The notes: generated by a model not told the origin, from the letters alone. Counted from the first letter of the stretch, positions 28,858 to 38,418 are shown. The stretch is DNA of 61,948 nucleotides from Phycisphaerae bacterium (GCA_014859965.1 JACZKQ010000009.1:1-61948), one strand, 5' to 3'. Program-made: numbers and translations.

Positions 28858-29670
28858 CTATCGAAAACTTAAACTCAAACTCTGCGCCAAAATACCCCAT
28901 CCGTCGATAAGAATGAACAGAATGATCTTGAACGGCAGTGAAATCATCGCCGGCGGCAGCATCATCATGCCGGCCGTCAGCAGCACGCTGGCGATTACCA
29001 GATCCAGCAGCAAAAACGGAATGAACATTAAACAGCCCATTTCGAACGCGGTTCGGAACTCGCTGATGATAAACGACGGAATGACGATGTGCAGCGGAAG
29101 ATCAGCCACCGATTTCGGCGCCTCCAGCCGTGCGATCGTGATGAACCGCGCGAGGTCTGTTTGCCGCGTCTGTCGAAGCATGAATTCCTTGATTATATTC
29201 GATGCCGCCAGACTTGCCTGTGTCGAATCCATGTCGCCGGCGATATACGGCCCAATCGCCTGGTCGTTCATCTTATAAAACGTCGGCGCCATCGTGAACA
29301 GTGTCAGAAAAATCGCCAGCCCCATCATCGCCATATTGGGTGGGATCGTCTGTGTACTGATGGCTCGACGCACAAAACCCAGCACGATCGTAATGCGCGT
29401 AAACGACGTGACCATAACAAGCACGCTGGGGAGAATGGCCAGCAGCGTGAAGATGGCGACGAGTTTCACCGGCGTGCTCCACTCGGCCTGCTGCTCCGGC
29501 GAGTCGCCCGCACTGGCCTTATCGATCACCTGCATGATCTGAGGCAGAGTCGGCATGGCCCCTGTCCCCTCGGACGTTTCCGCGGCGCGGCCTGTCTGCG
29601 CCGTGCACAGGCCGGTCAACGCCAAAACCGCGCAAACACCAAAACCAATGCACCTCGAACGTTTCATCAT
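28858..29670 (-). CDS. fliP: Flagellar export gate protein FliP
   Basis: 270 aa with an N-terminal signal peptide (MMKRSRCIGFGVCAVLALTG). Signature stretches are MVTSFTRITIVLGFVRRA, PPNMAMMGLAIFLTLFTMAP, FIISEFRTAFEMGCLMFIPF and the last helix MMMLPPAMISLPFK. FliP makes the core of the export gate. The start overlaps the fliO stop (ATGATGA), so the two are coupled. Confidence 0.96.
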   Translation of the reverse strand: MMKRSRCIGFGVCAVLALTGLCTAQTGRAAETSEGTGAMPTLPQIMQVIDKASAGDSPEQQAEWSTPVKLVAIFTLLAILPSVLVMVTSFTRITIVLGFVRRAISTQTIPPNMAMMGLAIFLTLFTMAPTFYKMNDQAIGPYIAGDMDSTQASLAASNIIKEFMLRQTRQTDLARFITIARLEAPKSVADLPLHIVIPSFIISEFRTAFEMGCLMFIPFLLLDLVIASVLLTAGMMMLPPAMISLPFKIILFILIDGWGILAQSLSLSFR

Positions 29671-30155
29671 CGCCCCTGTGCCTCTCCCGGCGAAAACTCC
29701 GGCGCTGCCGGCACGGATCCCGTTACGTCCGCCAAAAACGTTACCGACTGACTTGTGCTGCCGACAAGCAGTCTGCGCCCGCCACCCACTTCCACCAGGT
29801 GGAGCATCTTGTTGGGCCCCAGCGGCACGTTTTCGACCACCGAAATATTGCGTCCTCGCGACGTCGCCAGCCGCGGCATGAGCTTACGTGAAAAATACCA
29901 TGCTCCAGCGCCTAACAGCATCACAATGAGCACAGCGTAAGCAAACTGCTTCATCAGATCGTACCGGCTGCTTTCGTTAATCCCGGCCATGTCCAGCGGG
30001 TTCAGGCCAGTGGGTGCGGACAGGCTATATGCATCGGACTCGGTCACTGCCGCCGCGTGCGCCGGCGTCCGGTCCAGCCGCCCTGACAGCAAACTGTTCA
30101 GCACCAGGCACGCCGCCAGGAGCACGCACGCCACAACGATTCTTTTCTTGCCCAT
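29667..30155 (-). CDS. fliO: Flagellar assembly protein FliO
   Basis: 162 aa from the ATG at 30155 (MGKKRIVVACVLL); in-frame ATGs at 30161, 30173 and 30197 would add 2 to 14 residues, and an AGAGG lies before the inner ones. An N-terminal hydrophobic segment, a second membrane span (AYAVLIVMLLGAGAWYFSRK) and a cytoplasmic FliO domain (ISVVENVPLGPNKMLHLVEV, RRLLVGSTSQSVTFL) fit the family. FliO helps assemble the FliP ring. It is first in the fliO-fliP-fliQ-fliR-flhB block, after a 267-base gap. Confidence 0.85.
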   Translation of the reverse strand: MGKKRIVVACVLLAACLVLNSLLSGRLDRTPAHAAAVTESDAYSLSAPTGLNPLDMAGINESSRYDLMKQFAYAVLIVMLLGAGAWYFSRKLMPRLATSRGRNISVVENVPLGPNKMLHLVEVGGGRRLLVGSTSQSVTFLADVTGSVPAAPEFSPGEAQGR

Positions 30156-30197
30156 TTCCATGCCGCCTCTCATGGCCCGCAAGAGTGCAAATCGCAT

Positions 30198-30464
30198 ACC
30201 GAAATCAGGGAACGCCCATCAACCCCGCTCAAAACCGCAGCATGTGTGCAGTTCGCGATTTGCAGCGCAGCGCTTCGCCCCATGCTATCTGCTGTAAGGT
30301 GCGTAAGCACAGGGGCTTATCTCTTGCCTGCGGAACGTCTCATTGGCGCCGGCCGCAAAGAAAAGTGACATGAAAAATCAGTTCAAAGCGCACACAACCC
30401 CGGCCGCAGTGCAATTTCAATGCGCTGCATGCAAAAAAGAACACCCCCGCATCATCACATCAGC
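30198..30464 (-). other. Intergenic gap between motB and fliO
   Basis: 267 bases within the minus-strand operon, the longest gap in it. A weak sigma-28-like -10 (AGATAA on the minus strand, near 30316-30322) lacks a matching -35, and no sigma-54 site or strong hairpin was found. It may hold an internal promoter for fliO onward, but nothing decisive is visible. Confidence 0.3.
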
Positions 30465-31202
30465 CTATGTGCCCTCCGTCAGTACGGCAATGGCAATCTG
30501 TGTCTCAGTGCTCAATGCGCCGCTTGTGCCGGTCCAGGCGCCGCCGGCGCCCGCCCCCCAGCAGTAAATTTTCCAGCGATGTTCTTCGCCAAGCAGCCGC
30601 TTTAAATGATCCGCCACCGCCTGTGCGCGTCGGGCGGACACCAGCCATTGCTGTTTCTCACCCCGCTCCTCCGCTGCAAGACCGACCACGTACAGAACCG
30701 GTTTGTCGCCCGCAAAATTCTCCTGCAGTTGCCGCGAGTAATTATCGAAGTATGCCTTTGCTTTGCCGTCCAGCGTCCAACTGCCCTCCGCAAAGACAGT
30801 ATCGGCAACCGTAAACGTCTTTTCCGCACAAGTGATGTGCGACGGCATGATTTTCATCATCTGCTCGATTTCTTCGATGGTTCGCCGGTAAACCTCCGTC
30901 GCCAGATCAATTGAGCGGTCCTCAGGTTTGTCGTCGCCTTTGTCAATCTTGTATTTGATCTTGGGGTGGTCGAACTGACTGCCCACGTCCTTGTTGAAGA
31001 GAATGCCAGACATCCCGAAGTCCGCAATAGCTCGCTTGAACGAGTCCTGGCCTCTTGCAAACCGACTCTCATCCTGATCCTCCGCCAGGCTCAGCAGCAG
31101 CACGAAAAACGTCAAGAGAAGCGTCACCATGTCCGAAAACGTCACGATGTACGCCGGGACGGCATTGCGCGGGCCATCAGATTTCTTCTTAGGGACTCTC
31201 AT
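30465..31202 (-). CDS. MotB-like stator protein, second paralogue
   Basis: 245 aa. One transmembrane helix near the N-terminus contains the proton-channel aspartate in IVTFSDMVTLLLTFFVLLLS. The periplasmic part has an OmpA/MotB-like layout (VSARRAQAVADHLKRLLGEE), but the peptidoglycan-binding core expected as GHTD is replaced by VVGLAAEER. ATG 31202 overlaps the upstream motB stop by 4 bases (ATGA). Tandem with another MotB and one MotA, it may form a mixed stator. Wall anchoring by the usual motif is doubtful. Confidence 0.8.
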   Translation of the reverse strand: MRVPKKKSDGPRNAVPAYIVTFSDMVTLLLTFFVLLLSLAEDQDESRFARGQDSFKRAIADFGMSGILFNKDVGSQFDHPKIKYKIDKGDDKPEDRSIDLATEVYRRTIEEIEQMMKIMPSHITCAEKTFTVADTVFAEGSWTLDGKAKAYFDNYSRQLQENFAGDKPVLYVVGLAAEERGEKQQWLVSARRAQAVADHLKRLLGEEHRWKIYCWGAGAGGAWTGTSGALSTETQIAIAVLTEGT

Positions 31203-31858
31203 TCGTAGATGTCCCGCTCCAGCAGTGTAATCTCGAGCATCCGCTGATCGCCGCGCCTTTGCCGCAACGTGCACGACGCCGTAATACTAAACATGTTCTT
31301 GTTCAGCCCCTCTTTTCCCGCTAGGTATGCCGCAACCGCCCAGGCGCGCTGTAGTCCCATCTCCGGGTTGCCGTCGGGACCATTCTCGCTGATAACGACG
31401 CGCGTGCGGTCCGCCAGAAGCAGAATCGCCAGTTTGTCGAGGACCGTCCGTCCCTGTTGCGATATGACCTCGCCGCGGCCGAAGAAGAAGTCACTGGAGG
31501 GTATTGTGAAAACCTTCAGATTACGAAAATCCAGCGGCCGCCGCTCCTTCATGAAATTGTTGCGGTCCTCGGGCGTCAGTGTCGGAGTATCTGCGCCCTT
31601 GTCGAGGCGTTCGGTTTTCTCGATCTGCGGACGCTCCAAAACGGCTTCTCGCTTATCGGTAAACGACATGCCGACCGTCGGAAGCGCCTGCGCAAAAGAG
31701 GAACCAAGCCCCTCCAGTGTCCGCGGGCGAAATGCTGCAAAGCTCAGCAGCAGCACAAAAAATGTCAGCAGCAGCGTCATGCAGTCGCTGAAAGTCACCA
31801 TCCATTCCGGCGCCCCGGCCGGCGTCTCTTCGGCTTCATTGTTTGCCTTTCGTCTCAT
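31199..31858 (-). CDS. MotB-like stator protein, first paralogue
   Basis: 219 aa. The membrane helix MVTFSDCMTLLLTFFVLLLS has the channel aspartate. The C-terminal domain resembles OmpA (GQRAWAVAAYL-type helix: GLQRAWAVAAYLAGKEG) but the peptidoglycan-binding motif is lost (VVISENGPDGNPEMG). It starts 2 bases after motA and overlaps the second paralogue. The two MotB proteins differ strongly outside the membrane helix, so they are an old duplication with probably distinct roles. Confidence 0.82.
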   Translation of the reverse strand: MRRKANNEAEETPAGAPEWMVTFSDCMTLLLTFFVLLLSFAAFRPRTLEGLGSSFAQALPTVGMSFTDKREAVLERPQIEKTERLDKGADTPTLTPEDRNNFMKERRPLDFRNLKVFTIPSSDFFFGRGEVISQQGRTVLDKLAILLLADRTRVVISENGPDGNPEMGLQRAWAVAAYLAGKEGLNKNMFSITASCTLRQRRGDQRMLEITLLERDIYE

Positions 31859-31860
31859 CG

Positions 31861-32631
31861 TCAGATATTCGCCTTGACTTCCTCACGGCGGTTCGGAGAT
31901 ACGAACGACTGCATCTTTTCACGCACCACCGTCGGATTTTCGCCGCGAGAGATCGTGCAGATGCCCTCGATCGTCATCTCCATCGCCAGGATTTCAGCAT
32001 TGGAGTAAATCCCGAGTTTGCCCGCCAAAGGAATAAACACCAGGTTCGCAAGAAACGCCCCATAAAACGTCGTCAGCAGCGCCACCGCCATGCCGGCTCC
32101 GATGTCATCCGGCGAACTCAGGTTCTTCAGCATCTGCACAAGACCGATCAGCGTGCCGATCATTCCAAATGCCGGCGCCGACGCACCCATGAACTCCAGC
32201 ACCTTTTTGCCCGTCTTGTGGCGCTCCTGAAGATACTGTATCTCCAGTCCCATCACATCGCGGATCGCCTCTTCGTCCTGTCCGTCCACAAGCATCTGCA
32301 GCCCTTTGGCCATGAAGCTGTTGTCCGTCTTGCGTATCTGCTCCTCCAGCGCCATCGCCCCGTCGCGGCGGCTGATCGCCGCGAAATTCACCATCTGCTG
32401 CACGATCTCTGCAGGCAGCAAAACCTTCACAAGAATCGTCTTCTTGATTACAGCGAAAATGCCCAGGAACTGGCTCATCGAAAAATGAATCAGCACAGAA
32501 CAAACCATGCCGCCGACCACGATCGAAAAAGAAGGAACGTGGATGAAGCCCTTCGCGCCGCCACCCATGCCGATGGCGACGATAATCACGGCAAAGCCGC
32601 AGATTAAACCTGCAATCGTCGCAAAATCCAT
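31861..32631 (-). CDS. motA: Stator protein MotA
   Basis: 256 aa with four membrane segments. The conserved channel stretches are APAFGMIGTLIGLVQMLK and MAVALLTTFYGAFLANLVF, and the cytoplasmic loop (about 60-150) carries charged residues that contact FliG. The short motA form (about 255 aa, PomA/MotA of the Bacillus-type) rather than the long enterobacterial form. It lies between motE and the two motB genes, so the stator and its chaperone are made together. Confidence 0.93.
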   Translation of the reverse strand: MDFATIAGLICGFAVIIVAIGMGGGAKGFIHVPSFSIVVGGMVCSVLIHFSMSQFLGIFAVIKKTILVKVLLPAEIVQQMVNFAAISRRDGAMALEEQIRKTDNSFMAKGLQMLVDGQDEEAIRDVMGLEIQYLQERHKTGKKVLEFMGASAPAFGMIGTLIGLVQMLKNLSSPDDIGAGMAVALLTTFYGAFLANLVFIPLAGKLGIYSNAEILAMEMTIEGICTISRGENPTVVREKMQSFVSPNRREEVKANI

Positions 32632-32635
32632 ATGG

Positions 32636-33316
32636 CTACTCGCTTTCTTTGACCTTCTTCAACTCGGTGCTCAACAGCGAAGCCAGGTCCGGTTTCTTGG
32701 TGCTGATTTCTCCCAACAGTTTCGCCGCCGTCCGCTCGCCCATCAAATAGATGATCTTCACGGCGTCCTCCAGTTGCTGATTCGAAGCCATATTAACAAT
32801 AATCGTGCTTGCCTGCGTCACGTCCATTTTGTCGTAAGTGCTGGCGATGCGCTGAAGATTCTGTTTTTCCAAAGCGCTAATTTCCACAAGACGCCTTTGC
32901 AGCGCCGCCTCCTGCTGCTTCAGTCGGCCGATGGCGACATTCAACGCGTCATGAAGAACGCTGAGCCGCTCCACATCAGCATCCAGGCTCTTCTTGGCCG
33001 TTTCAATGCGTTGCGCTTCCTCCGCCAGCGATCGTTCTTTCGACTTGTACTCCGTAATCCTCTCACGCACCTCGAAGATCAGATCCTTGAGTTCCTCCTC
33101 GTGCAGCGTCGCCTTCAACGGATTGCCGCCCCTGGCCCCCGGCGACTCCGTTTGCCCATATGGGCCGACCGCTTGCGTCGGGTCCTCTTGAGGCGCAGCC
33201 GCGATCGCCGCCGCCGCTGTCGCCAACTGCTGCTTCATATACCACGTAAAGCCGAACACGCCGGCAAAACTCGCCAGCCCGGCCGCCGCTATAATTATAA
33301 TCTGTACCTTCCGCAT
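32636..33316 (-). CDS. MotE-like membrane-anchored coiled-coil protein
   Basis: 226 aa from ATG 33316, preceded by GGGAG. One N-terminal membrane helix (IIIAAAGLASFAGVFGF), a Pro/Gln linker, a long coiled coil (about 75-165) and an MgtE-N-like C-terminal helical domain (IASTYDKMDVTQASTIIVNM). This layout matches MotE, a chaperone for stator or motor proteins, and the YlxF slot after fliJ in other operons. It sits between fliJ and motA. Confidence 0.7.
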   Translation of the reverse strand: MRKVQIIIIAAAGLASFAGVFGFTWYMKQQLATAAAAIAAAPQEDPTQAVGPYGQTESPGARGGNPLKATLHEEELKDLIFEVRERITEYKSKERSLAEEAQRIETAKKSLDADVERLSVLHDALNVAIGRLKQQEAALQRRLVEISALEKQNLQRIASTYDKMDVTQASTIIVNMASNQQLEDAVKIIYLMGERTAAKLLGEISTKKPDLASLLSTELKKVKESE

Positions 33317-33365
33317 AGAGCCCACTCCCGATAATCTGCGGCACATGCCGCCGCGGTTCCCCGTT

Positions 33366-33836
33366 TCATGATCGCTCGATCAGCGCACGGGCAAAGCGCA
33401 TGCTGGTATGTTCGTCCGCTTCATGCTGTTCCAGCTTATGTTCTTTTCGCATAAACTCCGATCGGGCCTTTTCCCTGAGCTTTTCCAGGCCTTTTCTTAA
33501 TTTTCTAATCTCTAAAATCTCTTCGATCCTGGCCAGGCGAAGTTTTTCCAATGCCGCCAGGTGTTCCTCCAGACCCTTCATTCTGCTGTCAAACACGTGC
33601 GTATAGGTCAGAAGTAGTTGCTGTTCCGCCAGTCGCACGCGACCGTCTTTGTCTCTCAATTCCGACAGCATCTGACGAAAGCCGGCCCGTTCTAACAGAA
33701 TCCGGCTCCTGGCCGCGGCCGCCTGTTCCGTAACCGCCACAAGGGCGTCGCGCTTGACGTCTTCTTCTTTTATCTTCAGGTCGAGCAGCCGCTGTAATCG
33801 CCATGTAAACTGTTTCAATGCTGCATCTCTCGTCAA
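33366..33836 (-). CDS. fliJ: Flagellar export chaperone FliJ
   Basis: 156 aa, all helical coiled coil starting FTWRLQRLLDLKIKEEDVKR, typical of FliJ, which bridges the FliI ATPase ring to the export gate. Heptads of Leu/Arg/Glu run through the protein. It lies 19 bases after fliI, in the standard order. Confidence 0.85.
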   Translation of the reverse strand: MTRDAALKQFTWRLQRLLDLKIKEEDVKRDALVAVTEQAAAARSRILLERAGFRQMLSELRDKDGRVRLAEQQLLLTYTHVFDSRMKGLEEHLAALEKLRLARIEEILEIRKLRKGLEKLREKARSEFMRKEHKLEQHEADEHTSMRFARALIERS

Positions 33837-33855
33837 TTACGTCCGGTTGGGCCGG

Positions 33856-35247
33856 CTAACCGCGATGGGCCGCACCCGCCGCCGTTCGCTCCGGGGCGCC
33901 GAGCAGAGTGTCCCAGGCCTTGGCGATATCCGTCACGCGCCGGACCGTTTCGCCGAACCCGGTGCGCTCGCGCGGACTCTGAATCAGAAAATTCTGTATT
34001 TTGTCGATCAGCGCCACCGAACCATCGATCCGCCTGTTGCTGCCCGGCGAAAACGCCCCGATACTGATGAGGTCTTCCGCATCCGTATAGGTCGCATAAA
34101 TCTCGCGGAGTTTCTGTGCCGCTTTCACGTGCTCCCTCGTCGTCACCGTATTCATCAGCCGGCTGACGCTCTGAAGAATGTCCACCGCCGGGTAGTGACC
34201 CCGGTCCGCTAGTTTGCGGCTCAAAACGATGTGCCCATCCAGCAGTGACCGCGCGCTGTCGGCGACCGGATCCATCAGATCGTCGCCTTCGGCCAGCACC
34301 GTCAGAATCCCGGTAATGCTGCCTCGACTGCTGCAGCCCAGACGTTCCACCAGCCGAGCCAGCATGCCGAAGACGCTTGGGCAGTAACCCTTCGATGTCG
34401 GCGGTTCGCCCGCGGCAAGACCGATCTCGCGCTGCGCCTGGGCAAAGCGCGTCAACGAATCCATCATGAACAGAACATCCAGGCCCTTGTCGCGGAAGTA
34501 CTCGGCGATTGTCGCGGCCACGAACCCGGCCTTCACCCGCTGAATCGCCGCCGAGTCCGAAGTCGCCACCACCACGACGCTCCGGGCCAGGCCCTCCGGC
34601 TTCAGGTCTCTCTCAAGAAACTCCCGCACCTCCCGGCCCCGTTCCCCGACCAGCGCCACGACGTTTACATCGGCATCGCTGCTGTTGGCGATTTCGCCCA
34701 GCAGCACGCTCTTGCCCACGCCGCTGCCCGAAAAAATGCCCATCCGCTGACCTTTGCCGAACGTCAGAACGCCGTCGATGCACCGGATACCCATCGCCAG
34801 CGGCTCCTTGATCATCTCACGCGTCAGCGGCGGGGGACTCATTGTGTCCAAAGCCCGCTTCTCCGTGCCGATGAGCGGCCCCTTGTCGTCCATCGGTCGG
34901 CCAAGCCCATCCACCACCCGCCCCATGATGCTGTTATCCAGCGGGATGTATCGCGACCGGTCCAGTGCGGTCACCGTGTCCCCGGGCCGAATCCCCTCGA
35001 TGTGCTCCAGCCCGAGCAGAATAATGCGCCCGTCATTGAATCCCACAACTTCCGCAAGCGTGTTGCGCCCGTCACTGAGATTTATGCGGCAAAGCTTTCC
35101 CATCGCCACTAACGGCCCATTGCTTTCGATCCGCAGACCCGAAACCCGTTCGATCGAACCTTTGCATTCCAAAAGTTTCGTCCCCGCGACCGTGGCGGCC
35201 ATTTGCTCGAAGTCCACCACGCCCGAATGTGAATGCCGTTCACCCAT
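33856..35247 (-). CDS. fliI: Flagellar export ATPase FliI
   Basis: 463 aa, normal length. Walker A is GSGVGKS at residues 174-180; Walker B is in LDVLFMMDSLTRFAQAQRE; the family motif EPPTSKGYCPSVFGMLARL follows. FliI energises the type III flagellar export apparatus. It starts 3 bases after fliH. Confidence 0.97.
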   Translation of the reverse strand: MGERHSHSGVVDFEQMAATVAGTKLLECKGSIERVSGLRIESNGPLVAMGKLCRINLSDGRNTLAEVVGFNDGRIILLGLEHIEGIRPGDTVTALDRSRYIPLDNSIMGRVVDGLGRPMDDKGPLIGTEKRALDTMSPPPLTREMIKEPLAMGIRCIDGVLTFGKGQRMGIFSGSGVGKSVLLGEIANSSDADVNVVALVGERGREVREFLERDLKPEGLARSVVVVATSDSAAIQRVKAGFVAATIAEYFRDKGLDVLFMMDSLTRFAQAQREIGLAAGEPPTSKGYCPSVFGMLARLVERLGCSSRGSITGILTVLAEGDDLMDPVADSARSLLDGHIVLSRKLADRGHYPAVDILQSVSRLMNTVTTREHVKAAQKLREIYATYTDAEDLISIGAFSPGSNRRIDGSVALIDKIQNFLIQSPRERTGFGETVRRVTDIAKAWDTLLGAPERTAAGAAHRG

Positions 35248-35250
35248 CGC

Positions 35251-35802
35251 CTATTCCAGCCCCTCCAACGCCTCGCCGATCTGGCGAAGATGTTCGTCTA
35301 TGAAGTTTTCGATCGTGCCCTGGTCGGTTGCGACAACGCACTCCGCCCGCCCGACAGCCGGGTCCGCCTCCAGTGCGACGCTGCTGAGCCCCTGGATTTT
35401 CTGGCTCTCGACCATCTGCGTATAGTGCGCCAGGTCCTCCGGATGCATGCGAATCAACACATTCTGCTGCGTCGGAGCTGCCTCCAGGGCCTCGGCGACG
35501 ATCTGCCCGATGTCGTAATTGCCCGACGCGATTTCCCGCCGCAGAATCTTTTCCGCAATACGCACGCTCAGCCGGGCCACGCATTCGGCCTGCGAGCAAA
35601 TCGACTCGTCGTAAAAATTCTCCATACGGCGGCATGCGGTCTCCAGCGCCGCACAGAGGCGGTTTGTCTTTTGGCGCTGCCGCTCCAGTTCCGCCTGAAG
35701 CTGCTTCGCCGCCGCCCGTGCCGCCGCCCCGTCTTCGCTGTCGTCCAGAAGGCCCACAGAATGAATGGGAATAGTCAGACTGACCTGTAATGCTTCTACC
35801 AT
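35251..35802 (-). CDS. fliH: Flagellar export regulator FliH
   Basis: 183 aa from ATG 35802, four bases past the fliG stop. The middle is a coiled coil (ARAAAKQLQAELERQRQKT) and the C-terminus has the FliH/HrpE pattern (ARLSVRIAEKILRREI, NVLIRMHPEDLAHY, CVVATDQGTIENFIDEHL). FliH dimers bind and hold back FliI. Gene order fliG-fliH-fliI supports the call. Confidence 0.9.
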   Translation of the reverse strand: MVEALQVSLTIPIHSVGLLDDSEDGAAARAAAKQLQAELERQRQKTNRLCAALETACRRMENFYDESICSQAECVARLSVRIAEKILRREIASGNYDIGQIVAEALEAAPTQQNVLIRMHPEDLAHYTQMVESQKIQGLSSVALEADPAVGRAECVVATDQGTIENFIDEHLRQIGEALEGLE

Positions 35803-35806
35803 GACA

Positions 35807-36814
35807 CTAATCGTCCTCAATAAACACCAGGGCCTCCGTTTCGTTGGCCTCTCGCAGCGGCTTGACCACTTCTTCACGTGCCGCCGCAATGTCCTTCTTC
35901 CGCGGCTCGCCCATCAGTGATGTCTCCTCCTCGACCAGCTCACGCGCCCGCTCCGAAATATTCGACAGGATTTTCTCCCGTATGCCGGCCTCGGCCCCGA
36001 ACAGGGCCTTCGCAAGAACACCCGCATCCACTTTTCGCAGATATTCCTGCAATGACCGGTCCTCGATTTTTGTAATGTCTTCCCACGTGACCATCAGGGC
36101 CCGCACCGTTCGCGCCACATCGTCGTCGTTCTGCTCGATTTCCTCCAGAAGCGCGTCGCGCCGTTCCTTCTCCAGGCCGCTCAAAACCAGCGCCACCTTA
36201 CGCAGCGTCTCCGTTGTCGGCGCTTCCTGAACGGGCCGGCTATCCTCGCCGGTCAGTTCCATAAGCCGCTTGCAGACCATCTCGCCGATCCGCCGCAACG
36301 TGCGACCCGACACCTCGCCCGGTTTGGTCATCCGCCAAACCGTCGCAAGGCTGACCTTATCGTCCAGACGTCCCAGTACTTCCGTTCCCAGTTTCGCCGG
36401 AATTTGCGAAAGCACCAGTGCAATGACCTGCGGCGGCTCGCCCTCCAGCGCCGAGGCGATCTGCCCCGCGGGCGCCGACGTAATAGCCAGGAACGGATCC
36501 TTGTCGCGAATGGCCTTGTGCATCTGCGCCTGAAGTTCCGCGGCCTTTTCCTTGCCCGCCGTCCCCTTCAGCATGCTGTTTACGAAACTTTTGACGTGAA
36601 GCCCCCCCGACGCCTTCTGCAAGGCCGTGCAGAATTCCTGCGCGACAAAGCCCACCGAATCCGGGTCCGCCTGACCGGACGCATCCAGATGAGACAATTC
36701 CATCGCGATTTCCTGGACCACTTCCTGGGGCTGACCCTTGAGCAGTTCAGAGGCGGTCGCGGCGTCAAGACTCAGTAGCAGCATCGCTGCTTTGCGCCTT
36801 CCGGTGATCCCCAT
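35807..36814 (-). CDS. fliG: Flagellar motor switch protein FliG
   Basis: 335 aa. N-terminal domain (RRKAAMLLLSLDAATASELL) binds FliF; the C-terminal torque domain shows WEDITKIEDRSLQEYLRKVD and NISERARELVEEETSLMGE. FliG transmits stator force to the rotor. It starts 3 bases after fliF. Confidence 0.95.
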   Translation of the reverse strand: MGITGRRKAAMLLLSLDAATASELLKGQPQEVVQEIAMELSHLDASGQADPDSVGFVAQEFCTALQKASGGLHVKSFVNSMLKGTAGKEKAAELQAQMHKAIRDKDPFLAITSAPAGQIASALEGEPPQVIALVLSQIPAKLGTEVLGRLDDKVSLATVWRMTKPGEVSGRTLRRIGEMVCKRLMELTGEDSRPVQEAPTTETLRKVALVLSGLEKERRDALLEEIEQNDDDVARTVRALMVTWEDITKIEDRSLQEYLRKVDAGVLAKALFGAEAGIREKILSNISERARELVEEETSLMGEPRKKDIAAAREEVVKPLREANETEALVFIEDD

Positions 36815-36817
36815 GGC

Positions 36818-38344
36818 CTATTTGTCCTCCGAAAGCCAACTGGCGAACAATTGCTTGACCTGTTCGGGGTTCTTCTGAAGCGCCGTCGTTATCTGATTGC
36901 GCATGGTCACCTGCGTGTTCATCTCTCCCTGGCCCGCCGGCAGCAGGGCCCATCCCTCGCCGCCGCCCGCCGGCGCAAGCGCCGCCGTCTCAAGGCCCGC
37001 CTTGCGGCGCGCCCCGGCAAAGATCTTCAATGCCGCCAGCGCGCACACCGCGAGAATACCCATCGACGACTGCCGTGCGATCTCGATATACCGCGACAGC
37101 TTTTCATAGCCCATGTCCGACTCCGCCGCCGCGATGATCGGCTTATGAAACGCCACGTCCTTCACCGTCAGCGCCTTGTCGTCAAGCAGCAGATCCGGAC
37201 CCACCGCATTGCGAATAATCTCCTCCACGTCCGTCACCGCCATCAGTTTGGCCGCCGTCGTCTCGCCCGATCCTTCAGTCGCAGTCGCCGCGGCCACACT
37301 GAGGTCCACCACCGCCGCCACCGAGATCGAAAGGATTTTACCCGGCACGTCTGTCTTCTGCGTCACCGTCTCCGGCACAAGGTATTTGTTTTCGATGGTC
37401 TCCTGCTTGTCCGTGCTCCCCGGCGACTTGACAGTACCCTCTGCCCCGATTGTCCCTTCTTTGATCGTCGACGTGGAGTTGATGGTCTCCTCGACCGGTT
37501 CGCCTTTCTCGTATTTCTTCGTTTGCACTGTTTCGCTGCTCATGTCGAGCTTCGCGCTCACCTTGATCGAGGCCCGCCCCGGCCCCAACACCATGTCCAG
37601 CATGTCCTGCACTTTGGCGGCGATCTCCTGCTCCACGCGCTGCTTGTAATCCAGGAATGTGTTGGCGCCGCTGATCACCCCGTTCGCCGAGGTGTTGCCG
37701 CTCAACAGCCGGCCCTGCGTATCGACGATCGTCACGTTTTCCGGCTTCAGGCCGTCCGTCGCATTCGCCACCAGGTTCGTAATCGCCGCAATGCTCGCGT
37801 TGGTCATCCGCCATCCCGGCTTGAGCCGAAGCGATACCGACGCAGTCGCCTGTTTGGCGTTGTTCGTAAATATCGTCTGCTCCGGCCGAACAATATGCAC
37901 CCGCGCCGCCTGCACCCCGTCGATCATGCTGATCGTCCTGGCCAGCTCATCCTGCATCGCGCGGGTGTAATTCATCGACTGAACCAGAGGGCTGACTCCG
38001 ATCTTTTCGTTGTCGAAGAGTTTATAGCCGCCCTCGCCCCCCGACGGAAGACCCTCGCCCGCAAGCCGCGCCCGAAGTTCCAGCACCTTTCCAGACGGAA
38101 CATAAATACTCTGCCCGCCTCGCCGCAGCTCGTATTTCACATCCTGATCCTGAAGCTTGCCGGCGATCTGGTCAATCTGCTCCAGAGGCAGATCGCCGTA
38201 CAGCAGCGTCATGTCGGGCGCCGAGGCCCACTTGGTCAACAGGGCCGCCGTGATCGCGCACGCCATAACCATGGCGACAAGAAGCGCGCGCTGCACCACG
38301 CCGATTTTCTGCCAGACCGCGTTGATCTTCTGCAACAACCCCAT
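36818..38344 (-). CDS. fliF: Flagellar MS-ring protein FliF
   Basis: 508 aa, normal. Two membrane helices flank the periplasmic ring-building domains: LLVAMVMACAITAALLTKW near residue 20 and MGILAVCALAALKIF near 435. Typical ring text includes SPLVQSMNYTRAMQDELART and VQAARVHIVRPEQTIF. The extreme C-terminus (NPEQVKQLFASWLSEDK) is the FliG-binding tail. Confidence 0.96.
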   Translation of the reverse strand: MGLLQKINAVWQKIGVVQRALLVAMVMACAITAALLTKWASAPDMTLLYGDLPLEQIDQIAGKLQDQDVKYELRRGGQSIYVPSGKVLELRARLAGEGLPSGGEGGYKLFDNEKIGVSPLVQSMNYTRAMQDELARTISMIDGVQAARVHIVRPEQTIFTNNAKQATASVSLRLKPGWRMTNASIAAITNLVANATDGLKPENVTIVDTQGRLLSGNTSANGVISGANTFLDYKQRVEQEIAAKVQDMLDMVLGPGRASIKVSAKLDMSSETVQTKKYEKGEPVEETINSTSTIKEGTIGAEGTVKSPGSTDKQETIENKYLVPETVTQKTDVPGKILSISVAAVVDLSVAAATATEGSGETTAAKLMAVTDVEEIIRNAVGPDLLLDDKALTVKDVAFHKPIIAAAESDMGYEKLSRYIEIARQSSMGILAVCALAALKIFAGARRKAGLETAALAPAGGGEGWALLPAGQGEMNTQVTMRNQITTALQKNPEQVKQLFASWLSEDK

Positions 38345-38418
38345 TGCGCCTCGGACCGCCTTTTTCTGTTTGCTCGTGCCGCCGTCCGCCGCCCCGGCTC
38401 ACACCGGGCGCGCCGCAC

